In this document: in pieces, positions 11,215 to 21,307 of the stretch
Numbering within the stretch: position 1 is the stretch's first letter
Layout of the letters: the number at the start of each line of letters is the position of its first letter
DNA from: Antedon bifida
Lineage: Eukaryota > Echinodermata > Crinoidea > Comatulida > Antedonidae
Length of the DNA: 64,000 nucleotides
Direction: 5' to 3'
Assembly (NCBI GenBank): GCA_963402885.1
Contig: OY727101.1
Location: 14,670,417 to 14,734,416 of the forward strand
Position numbers and translations under genes: made by a program
The notes under the pieces: model-generated
Database searches by the model: none
Told to the model about the DNA's origin: nothing
Seen by the model: the letters and a program-made list of their open reading frames with translations, nothing else

Positions 11215-11822
11215 TACGGTGGCCTATAAGTGTCACGGCAACTTTCAAATAATATCACGGCAACTTTCCGCCGTGGCATTCTGTAATTTGCCGTGGTGTT
11301 TCATTACTAATTTGCCGTGGTGATTCAATTCTATTTTGTCGTGGTGTTTCATTTTTAAGTTGCCGTGGTATTTTTGTTAAATTGCTGTGATGTTTTATTT
11401 TTAATTTGCCGTGATGTTTTATTTTTAATTTGCCGTGGCTTTTTTTCAAATTGCCGTGGCTTTTTTTCAAATTGCCGTGGCTTTTTTTCAAATTGCCGTG
11501 GCTTTTTTTCAAATTGCCGTGGCTTTTTTCAAATTGCCGTGGCTTTTTTCAAATTGCCGTGGCTTTTTTCAAATTGCCGTGGCTTTTTTCAAATTGCCGT
11601 GGCTTTTTTTGAAAAAATTGCCGTGGCTTTTTTCAAATTGCCGTGGCTTTTTTCAAATTGCCGTGGCTTTTTTTGAAAAAATTGCCGTGGCTTTTTTTGA
11701 AAAAATTGCCGTGGCTTTTTTTGAAAAAATTGCCGTGATATTTTTTTAAAGTTGCAGTGATATTTTTTTTAAGTTGCAGTGATATTTTTTTAAAGTTGCA
11801 ATGACACTTACAGGCCACCGTA
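11215..11822. mobile_element. TIR element (family C) with an internal minisatellite
   Basis: The left end TACGGTGGCCTATAAGTGTC is mirrored at the right end by GACACTTACAGGCCACCGTA. Both borders carry ATACAG (11209–11214 and 11823–11828), consistent with a 6-bp target duplication. Nearly all the interior is the minisatellite described separately. It sits inside the same 5S-like unit as the MITE at 10875–11187: removing it rejoins TATATTATACAG to CAATACCACGTTGAAA. Confidence 0.75.
11240..11800 (+). repeat. 20–25-bp GCCGTGG minisatellite inside TIR element
   Basis: Tandem units built on TTGCCGTGGCTTTTTTC. Unit length falls from about 25 bp on the left (TTGCCGTGGTGTTTCATT...) to 21 and 20 bp, then 23-bp variants with GAAAAAA. 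The long 'open' frames here are periodic artefacts. Confidence 0.9.
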
Positions 11823-11834
11823 ATACAGCAATAC

Positions 11835-14800
11835 CACGTTGAAATTATGCTATAGTAACCAGTTTTATCGAAAAATAAAAAGGTCTCTTTTATTTTTTGA
11901 CATAAATGGTTACTATAGCATAAAAAGCATGCGCAGAGTCGAATAATAGGTTCTGCGCATATCAATTATGCTATAATAACCAGCTATATCGAAAAATAAA
12001 CGGTCGAAATTTGGCCATTTTTGGAAATTTTCGAAAAATAGCAAATTTTCGACCCTTTCATTTTTTGACATAAATGGTTACTATAGCATAATAAACATAC
12101 GCAGAGTCGAATAATGGGTTCTGTGCATGTCAATTGTGCTATAGTAACCAGTTTTATCGAAAAATAAAAGCGTCTAAAAATTGCCAATTTTCGACCCTTT
12201 TATTTTTGACATAAATGGTTACTATAGCATAATAAACATGCGCAAAGTCGAATAATTGGTTCTGCGCATGTCAATTGTGCTATAGTAACCAGTTTTATCG
12301 AAAATATAAAGGTAAAAAATTGGCAATTTTTGGAAAAATCCTTGTACTATAGTACAGGGAAATTTTCGAAAAATGGCCAATTTTCGACCCTTTTATTTTT
12401 GACATAAATGGTTACTATAGCATAATAAACATGCGCAAAGTCGAATAATGGGTTCTGCGCATGTCAATTGTGCTATAGTAACCAGTTTTATCGAAAATAT
12501 AAAGGTAAAAAATTGGCCATTTTTGGAAAAAATCCCTGTACTATAGTACAGGGAAATTTTCGAAAAATGGCCAATTTTCGACCTTTTTATTTTCTGACAA
12601 AAATAGTTGCTATAGCATAATACACATGCGCAAAGTCGAATAATGGGTTCTGTGCATGTCAATTGTGCTATAGTAACCAGTTTTATCGAAAAATAAAAAG
12701 GTCGAAAATTGGCCATTTTTGGAAAAATCCATGTACTATAGTACAGGGAAATTTACGAAAAATGGCCAATTTTCCACCTTTTTAGTTTCTGACATAAATG
12801 GTTACTATAGCATAATAAACATGCGCAGAGTCGAATAATGGGTTCTGCGCATGTCAATTGTGCTATAGTAACCAGTTTTATCGAAAAATAAAAAGGTCGC
12901 AAATTGGCCATTTTTGGAAAAATCCCTGTACTATAGTACAGGGAAATTTACGAAAAATGGCCAATTTTCCACCTTTTTAGTTTTTGACATAAATGGTTAC
13001 TATAGCATAATAAACATGCGCAAAGTCGAATAATGGGTTCTGCGCATGTCAATTGTGCTATAGTAACCAGTTTTATCGAAAATATAAAGGTAAAAAATTG
13101 GCCATTTTTGGAAAAAATCCCTGTACTATAGTACAGGGAAATTTTCGAAAAATGGCCAATTTTCGACCCTTTTATTTTTGACATAAATGGTTACTATAGC
13201 ATAATAAACATGCGCAAAGTCGAATAATGGGTTCTGCGCATGTCAATTGTGCTATAGTAACCAGTTTTATCGAAAAATAAAAGGGTAAAAAATTGGCCAT
13301 TTTTGGAAAAATCCATGTACTATAGTACAGGGAAATTTACGAAAAATGGCCAATTTTCCACCTTTTTAGTTTCTGACATAAATGGTTACTATAGCATAAT
13401 AAACATGCGCAGAGTCGAATAATGGGTTCTGCGCATGTCAATTGTGCTATAGTAACCAGTTTTATCGAAAAATAAAAAGGTCGCAAATTGGCCATTTTTG
13501 GAAAAATCCCTGTACTATAGTACAGGGAAATTTTCGAAAAATGGCCAATTTTCGACCCTTTTATTTTTTGACATAAATGGTTACTATAGCATAATAAACA
13601 TGCGCAGAGTCGAATAATGGGTTCTGCGCATGTCAATTGTGCTATAGTAACCAGTTTTATCGAAAATATAAAGGTAAAAAATTGGCCATTTTTGGAAAAA
13701 ATCCCTGTACTATAGTACAGGGAAATTTTCGAAAAATGGCCCATTTTCGACCTTTTTATTTTCTGACATAAATAGTTGCTATAGCATAATAAACATGCGC
13801 AGAGTCTAATAATGGGTTCTGCGCATGTCAATTGTGCTATAGTAACCAGTTTTATCGAAAAATAAAAAGGTCGAAAATTGGCCATTTTTGGAAAAATCCC
13901 TGTACTATAGTACAGGAAAATTTTCGAAAAATGGCCAATTTTCGACCCTTTTATTTTTGACATAAATGGTTACTATAGCATAATAAACATGCGCAAAGTC
14001 GAATAATGGGTTCTGCGCATGTCAATTGTGCTTTAGTAACCAGTTTTATCGAAAATATAAAGGTAAAAAATTGGCCATTTTTGGAAAAAATCCCTGTACT
14101 ATAGTACAGGGAAATTTTCGAAAAATGGCCAATTTTCGACCCTTTTATTTTTGACATAAATGGTTACTATAGCATAATAAACATGCGCAAAGTCGAATAA
14201 TGGGTTCTGCGCATGTCAATTGTGCTATAGTAACCAGTTTTATCGAAAAATAAAAGGGTAAAAAATTGGCCATTTTTGGAAAAATCCCTGTACTATAGTA
14301 CAGGGAAATTTTAGAAAAATGGCCAATTTTCGACCCTTTTATTTTATGACATAAATGGTTACTATAGCATAATAAACATGCGCAGAGTCGAATAATGGGT
14401 TCTGCGCATGTAAATTGTGCCATAGTAACCAGTGTTATCGAAAATATAAAGGTCGAAAATTGGCCATTTTTGGAAAAATCCATGTACTATAGTACAGGGA
14501 AATTTACGAAAAATGGCCAATTTTCCACCTTTTTAGTTTCTGACATAAATGGTTACTATAGCATAATAAACATGCGCAGAGTCGAATAATGGGTTCTGCG
14601 CATGTCAATTGTGCTATAGTAACCAGTTTTATCGAAAAATAAAAAGGTCGCAAATTGGCCATTTTTGGAAAAATCCCTGTACTATAGTACAGGGAAATTT
14701 ACGAAAAATGGCCAATTTTCCACCTTTTTAGTTTTTGACATAAATGGTTACTATAGCATAATAAACATGCGCAAAGTCGAATAATGGGTTCTGCGCATGT

Positions 14801-16612
14801 CAATTGTGCTATAGTAACCAGTTTTATCGAAAATATAAAGGTAAAAAATTGGCCATTTTTGGAAAAAATCCCTGTACTATAGTACAGGGAAATTTTCGAA
14901 AAATGGCCAATTTTCGACCCTTTTATTTTTGACATAAATGGTTACTATAGCATAATAAACATGCGCAAAGTCGAATAATGGGTTCTGCGCATGTCAATTG
15001 TGCTATAGTAACCAGTTTTATCGAAAAATAAAAGGGTAAAAAATTGGCCATTTTTGGAAAAATCCATGTACTATAGTACAGGGAAATTTACGAAAAATGG
15101 CCAATTTTCCACCTTTTTAGTTTCTGACATAAATGGTTACTATAGCATAATAAACATGCGCAGAGTCGAATAATGGGTTCTGCGCATGTCAATTGTGCTA
15201 TAGTAACCAGTTTTATCGAAAAATAAAAAGGTCGCAAATTGGCCATTTTTGGAAAAATCCCTGTACTATAGTACAGGGAAATTTTCGAAAAATGGCCAAT
15301 TTTCGACCCTTTTATTTTTTGACATAAATGGTTACTATAGCATAATAAACATGCGCAGAGTCGAATAATGGGTTCTGCGCATGTCAATTGTGCTATAGTA
15401 ACCAGTTTTATCGAAAATATAAAGGTAAAAAATTGGCCATTTTTGGAAAAAATCCCTGTACTATAGTACAGGGAAATTTTCGAAAAATGGCCCATTTTCG
15501 ACCTTTTTATTTTCTGACATAAATAGTTGCTATAGCATAATAAACATGCGCAGAGTCTAATAATGGGTTCTGCGCATGTCAATTGTGCTATAGTAACCAG
15601 TTTTATCGAAAAATAAAAAGGTCGAAAATTGGCCATTTTTGGAAAAATCCCTGTACTATAGTACAGGAAAATTTTCGAAAAATGGCCAATTTTCGACCCT
15701 TTTATTTTCTGACATAAATAGTTGCTATAGCATAATAAACATGCGCAGAGTCTAATAATGGGTTCTGCGCATGTCAATTGTGCTATAGTAACCAGTTTTA
15801 TCGAAAAATAAAAAGGTCGAAAATTGGCCATTTTTGGAAAAATCTCTGTACTATAGTACAGGGAAATTTTCGAAAAATGGCCCATTTTCGACCTTTTTAT
15901 TTTCTGACATAAATAGTTGCTATAGCATAATAAACATGCGCAGAGTCTAATAATGGGTTCTGCGCATGTCAATTGTGCTATAGTAACCAGTTTTATCGAA
16001 AATATAAAGGTCAAAATCTGGCCATTTTTGGAAAAAATCCCTGTACTATAGTACAGGGAAATTTTTGAAAAATGGCCAATTTTCGACCTTTTTATTTTCT
16101 GACATAAATAGTTGCTATAGCATAATAAACATGCGCAGAGCCGAATAATGGGTTCTGCGCATGTCAATTGTGGTATAGTAACCAGTTTTATCGAAAAATA
16201 AAAAGGTCGAAAATTGGCCATTTTTGGAAAAATCCCTGTAATATAGTACAGGGAAATTTTCAAAAAATGGCCAATTTTCGACCCTTTTATTTTTGACATA
16301 AATGGTTACTATAGCATAATAAACATGCGCAAAGTCGAATAATGGGTTCTGCGCATGTCAATTGTGCTATAGTAACCAGTTTTATCGAAAATATAAAGGT
16401 CAAAAATTGGCCATTTTTGGAAAAAATCCCTGTACTATTGTAGTACAGGAAAATTTTCGAAAAATGGCCAATTTTCGACCATTTCAATTTTTGACATAAA
16501 TGGTTACTATAGCATAATAAACATGCGCAGAGTCGAATAGTGGGTTTTGCGCATGTCAATTGTTCTATAGTAACCAGTTTCATCGAAAAATAAAAAGTTC
16601 AAAAATTGGCCA
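11835..16612. repeat. Satellite array of 195-bp palindromic monomers
   Basis: About 24 monomers span 4.8 kb, 22 of them with an intact core. Each monomer has three parts. A roughly 150-bp imperfect inverted repeat runs from CTATAGTAACCAG to TGGTTACTATAG and is centred on the perfect palindrome CCCTGTACTATAGTACAGGG. A roughly 45-bp linker follows, itself bounded by CATGCGCAGA and TTCTGCGCATG. The monomer looks like a fold-back MITE plus its flank that was then amplified in tandem. Spacing of the TCAATTGTGCTATAG mark is 193–195 bp. Because 195 is divisible by three, minus-strand frames stay open for up to 403 codons. Confidence 0.95.
12710..13940. repeat. Higher-order duplicate block within the satellite (left)
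   Basis: This stretch is repeated nearly base for base 1751 bp downstream (about 14461–15691), including private variants such as TTTACGAAAAATGG and CAGAGTCTAATAATGG. 1751 bp is nine monomers, so this is a young higher-order duplication within the array. Confidence 0.8.
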
Positions 16613-16744
16613 ATTTAGTTATGCTAATTAGGATTGTTACAACTCGTCACGGTTGAGAAGGTGTTTTAACACAGATCGCGAGGAAGTTTTATGATTATGC
16701 ATACAGAGTAGCCAAACAAGGGCATTGCATTATGAGATATGTTT

Positions 16745-17110
16745 TGATCGAAAACTTTGACTGGAAGTCAAAGTTATTTTTTTTAACAATAAAACGCATG
16801 TAATTTTTTTTTTTCGACTAATTTTTGGTGAAAGTTAATAACTATTATGATACTTCAAAATGAAATCGAAATCTTTATTTTTTTATTTTTTTGGAATTAG
16901 TCAAAGGGACAATACATCTTTAATATATCATAATTAACATGCGCAGATTCGAATAACATGTTCTGCGCATGTTGCCTCAATATCATATACATGTCGATAT
17001 TTGACCATTTTTCAAAAAAAAAATCGCCAGATATCGACACTTTTATATTTCATAACTGGTTGGCATGCGCAGACGCACATAATGTGTTCTTTGCAATCGC
17101 AATTCAGGCC
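16745..17110. mobile_element. Fragments of family B MITE and decayed satellite monomer
   Basis: 16745–16923 matches the 3' part of the family B MITE and ends GGGACAATACATCTTTAA. 16924–17110 contains CATGCGCAGATTCGAATAA and TTCTGCGCATGTTG, so it is a diverged relative of the satellite linker with additional ATATCG-rich sequence. No gene. Confidence 0.55.
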
Positions 17111-17204
17111 GTAATTTCTACTCACTTTCCGTCTTCTGTGATAATGTTTCCAAGGTATCTCATACTCGTTCCATCAACTATAATATCAGAAGTAGTAATA
17201 GGTT

Positions 17205-18960
17205 TTATACGTGATATAACCAGATTATACTACAGATTTCTTTCCTTCGTCCTTTCGCATTGGCAACATCAATGCCGAGGTAGGTGATTTCAGTCTTCTC
17301 TTCGAGGTTGACACCTAACATGGTGTCATTTATTTTACCAGGGTTTCTTTTTCTAGAAACGCGCATAGTGGTGCACTTGGCAGGGTTAAATTTCATTCCC
17401 CAAGTTTTAGCCCAACTTGCAAGGGTGTCTAGGTCCTTTTGGAGTAACTGTTCATCTACCTATGACTGGATTTTCCTGTACAGAGTAGGCAATCATCAGC
17501 GAAAAGGCGCGTTGTTCCGCCAACTGCTTGGTTAATATCGTTGATAAATAAAAGGAATGTGGTCCAAGGACAGTGCCATGTGGTGCTCCGCTTTCAACGT
17601 TGTGCCAAACAGATTGTTTACCGTTAATTACTACCATTTGGAGTCTACCTGTCAAGAATGACTTGATCCAGCTTTGGACATTTCCTCTGACTCCATAGTA
17701 TTCAAGCTTCTGGATTAACTTTTGGTGCGATACTAGGTAGAAGGCTTTTGAGAAATCAAGCACAGCTATGTCTGTTGTAATCTGATTATCGTCATAACTA
17801 GTTGGGTTTCGCACGACAGACCTTTACGGAAGGCGTGCTGGTTTTCATTCAGGATATGATGATTATCGAGATGGTGCATAAGTTGACTATCCACGATATG
17901 CTCTAATAATTTGCAACTAACTGATGTTAATGAGACAGGTCTGTAATTGGCTGGGTCCGATCGTGTTCCCTTCTTGAAAAGCGGTGTCACGTTAGCTTTC
18001 TTCCAATCGGATGGTAGAGTCCCTGTGACTATAGATTGGTGAAAAATTATTTTCAGTATTGGGGCAATGGCCTCAGCCGCTAATTTTAGTGCCTTGTTTG
18101 GTATGTAATCAGGCTCCATCGCTTTGTTGACGTTCAGGTTTTGCAAAAGCTTGGCAATGCCATCCACAGTCACCGTGATGTTAGGCATACTAGAATTATA
18201 GGCTTAGGAGGGAGTCTTGGTCTGCTATCTGTTGGGTTATCCATGGCAAAACACTACTAAATTTATCTGCTAATATCTGGGTTTTTCTTGATCTGAAGTT
18301 ATGTTTTTATCATCTACTTATAATACTTGTATTCCGGTACTTGTATTCCGGTACTATCCTTTCGGTTTGAATTAAAAAATCGCCAAAATAGTTTAGGTTT
18401 TCGGTTTTCGTCATTTGAACACGTTTGGCCCGACGAACTTCATTTTTCACTGTCTTCTTTAAACTTTTCTCAATCGGATGGAAAGTCACTTTTCTTCGCT
18501 TTAACATAGCTTCTCTCCTAAGTTTCCGGCAGCGTCTAATGAGGTCCGTAGATAGCCACGGTGGTCTCGGATGTCTTCTAATAACTTTTTTAGGTATAGC
18601 ACTTTAAATTATTTTAGTCAGTCCTTCTTTAAAATGGTTCCACAGATCTGGATGAGGGTGAGGAACGCATGACCTCGTGATTTAATTTTCCAACAGATTC
18701 GATGAACTCGGAGAATAGTTCTAGGTTCTTTAATAATAGAGCGCGATGTTCTATTTCTAATCTCAGCCAGGACCGTGGAGTGGTCACTAATTCCAGAGCA
18801 TGCTTGGACTTTTTGAATCAAATTTGATCGAGTTGTAAAAAGAAGGTCCAAAATGTTCTTCGTTCCACTAGTTGGGTCTTTCCTAGTCGCGAAGTTAACT
18901 TTCTGATCTGGTTTTTCGGTTTCGATAAATACTTCAAGTTCTGCTGTTTTACTTTTAATG
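17205..18960 (-). mobile_element. Decayed non-LTR retrotransposon (LINE) fragment
   Basis: Read on the minus strand from right to left, it has the C-terminal end of an apurinic-type endonuclease (about 18900–18770, with SGISDHSTVLAEI), then a linker with PPWLSTDLIRRC (about 18590–18310). Reverse transcriptase follows (about 18190–17470): NYRPVSLTSVSCKLLE, LDFSKAF, GAPHGTVLGP and the catalytic FADD at 17503–17492. Last is NPAKCTTM...YLGIDV (about 17390–17240). Order and motifs fit a CR1/Jockey-type element. Frameshifts separate the blocks and FADD is out of frame with the upstream RT, so it is dead. Both ends are truncated. Confidence 0.85.
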
Positions 18961-18984
18961 CTACATTAGTTCATAATGGCTACT

Positions 18985-19180
18985 TTAATGCAATTGTTTT
19001 TAGCTTTACGTGCAACCGTCTATCTGTTGTTTTTAAACTTTTCTTCTATTTCCTGAGTTTTAAGATATCTTTAGTCATCCATCGTTGCTTAAATTCTCTC
19101 TTCACATCTTAAGGTACAATTTTTTTCTGCAGCTGGTTAAAGCGTTATGGAATTCTTCGTTTTGTAATCTGGGCTGCGCC
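18985..19180 (-). mobile_element. Second, small LINE fragment
   Basis: On the minus strand this reads as QRWMTKDILKLRK followed by stops. It resembles the short motif found between endonuclease and RT in CR1/Jockey-like LINEs. It duplicates in kind the PPWLSTDLI segment of the adjacent element, so it is probably from another copy. Confidence 0.45.
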
Positions 19181-20038
19181 ATGTCCATACTCTTCTTGGG
19201 TGTTGTCGGAACCAAGTATTACTGATCATTTTATTAGTTTCGCACCACTGGATGCATCTTTCACCTCATTGTTATGCTGTTTATTTTTAAAGGGTTCTGA
19301 CGATAAAAGTAGGAATTCACCACGCTATGAGAAGAATAGTACTGATAGGGCACTTATTTATTTTTTATTTTTTTATCATGTGAGCCACAATTGTCCAATC
19401 AAATGACAGGAATATATTTAGGTGTTATATAATATATACGATTTCTCCTTCACAACAACAAAATAAGAACAATGGAAGAATCTACATACGGTAAAACAAT
19501 ATATTATTATAAGAAAATATTTTAAAATTTCTTTTATTTTTTGACATATAACTCATTACTATTGCACTATAAGAGGAACAACGTACAAATATGGAAAAAT
19601 TATCTCATAATATTGAATTTTGATAAGTGCATATATTGCTGTAAATGAATGACCATCTCTCACAGGAATCCGTCAATTCATTTCATAACATTTGTTAATG
19701 AAATTTTAAAGATTTTTTTGAATGATCGCCAAGCTGTGTTTCCAAGAACTAGAGCTGAGCGTTCATAGAACAAAGTTAAGCTGATCCAAAGAATACCTCA
19801 GTTATCCAAGTAGTACATCTGACATCACATGATGTGACTTTCCAATATAACTTCTAAACTCCTAATAATTATAACTCCCAACGTACAATGAAGACTAAAA
19901 CTCCGATAAACCACTATTTAAATAGTGTTTAAACATAGTATAGCTATAAGAATAATAGTTCATCCTTACTTGATATCAATAAGCTATAGAGGGCCTACTG
20001 GTCTGGTTAGTTGAATTCATCAAACATCACAATCTTTT
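19181..20038. other. 3' flank of ASPG / intergenic
   Basis: AT-rich DNA between the LINE remnants and the ASPG stop. I see no gene. Possible minus-strand poly(A) signals (TTTATT on the plus strand) occur near 19350 and 19528, but neither can be assigned. Confidence 0.5.
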
Positions 20039-21307
20039 TCATTGATATGCTTCAAAGAGCTCTAAAATCTGCTTGTTGTCAGCAGCTACAGCAAGAGATA
20101 AAGGCGAGTGTCCATTTCGGTCTTTAGCCTTAATGTCAGCACCCCGTTCTAACAAGTACTCAATACATTTCATTTTCTTTAATGTGACCGCCTGCAAAAA
20201 GGAAAGATTTTACGTCAAGATACCCTAACATTGAAAACTAATTATCGTATTTATTCAAATATAATTATTCTATATAACTCTCTTGATTTATGCAAAACAA
20301 ATGCATTCAATTGGGAATTGTTCCTAAGTAAATGAAAAATATTCATACCACGTGAAGGGCAGTCCTCCCGGTGTAATCACTACATTTGAAGTCCACTTCA
20401 GCCAGAGCAAACGCCTCTAGGCCAGCAACATCTCCAAGTTCTACAGCACTAGAGAGTAAAATAGAAATTACATTATCATACATATATTTATATGAATGCA
20501 ATGGTAAAAATAAATTCATAACATGAAAATATCATAAAATGAAATTATTTGTTCCATTGCACAATTATAAAACATTCATTATTTGTTTTAACACACCTAC
20601 TTTAAACGAGAGGCCTAAACCGTTTGTAAAGGCAATGTTCCAATTTGTGATGTGCACACTACAATCAGTCAGCAGACTAACCTCTTGTTGCGCATGGTTG
20701 TTGCCAACAATCATCCAATCAAACGGCCCAGAATCTATTCAGGTGTGTTATAATATAAAATATCTGTGATCAAAATTGTCACTGTGGCAATTTCTATTAG
20801 TGTGAAAGAAACTTTACCTGCACAATAAAGATGCAAGTTCCTTAGTTGTTTCTCGTATGAAGTGACCTCCTGTCTTTTTGATTAGTTTAATGACTTCGAA
20901 ATGTCTGTAAAAAAACATAATTATTATTATTAATTAATATATCTCCACATATAGATCTGTGCAGTATTATAGGCAAACTGTGTAATACAGTGTCACATAT
21001 ACTGTATATAACAAGAGGAGCCTTTATTTTGTTAGGTTAGGGTTAGGTTAGATACAGTATGAACAAAAATAACAAATGTATATATGATATCTCAAAAAAG
21101 GAGATCTTCTCCAATTCCATGTATTACTTTATCATTTCTTTACCTGCATCTAATGCTTTCCATAAATGGTGTGTTACCATAACGATCTCTATCATAAATT
21201 GACGTTCCATTTTCCAACAGATATCTCACAACATCTAAGTGACCTTCAGCCGCTGCTAGGTGTAATGGTGACCTCTGGTCATAATCACAGAGACTTAAAT
21301 TGCCACC
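20039..21307 (-). CDS. ASPG: ASPG exons 9–12: ankyrin-repeat tail
   Basis: Exon 9 carries a clear ankyrin repeat (SPLHLAAAEGHLDVVRYLL, then NGTSIYDRDRYGNTPF). Exons 10–11 carry degenerate repeats (GRTALHVAV), and exon 12 a further repeat (KCIEYLLERGADIKAKDRNG then HSPLSLAV), ending EAYQ-stop at 20041–20039. Ankyrin repeats typically bind partner proteins; the partner here is unknown. Confidence 0.85.

Noticed and set aside
11255..11965. Repeat ORFs of 85–110 codons with GFF/AVAFF or HGNLKK periodicity
   Set aside because: Translations of the GCCGTGG minisatellite; no independent coding evidence.
13337..16299. Long minus-strand ORFs (208 and 403 codons) in the satellite
   Set aside because: They are periodic translations of 195-bp palindromic monomers, 195 being a multiple of three. 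There is no domain, no splice context, and similar frames occur in every copy.
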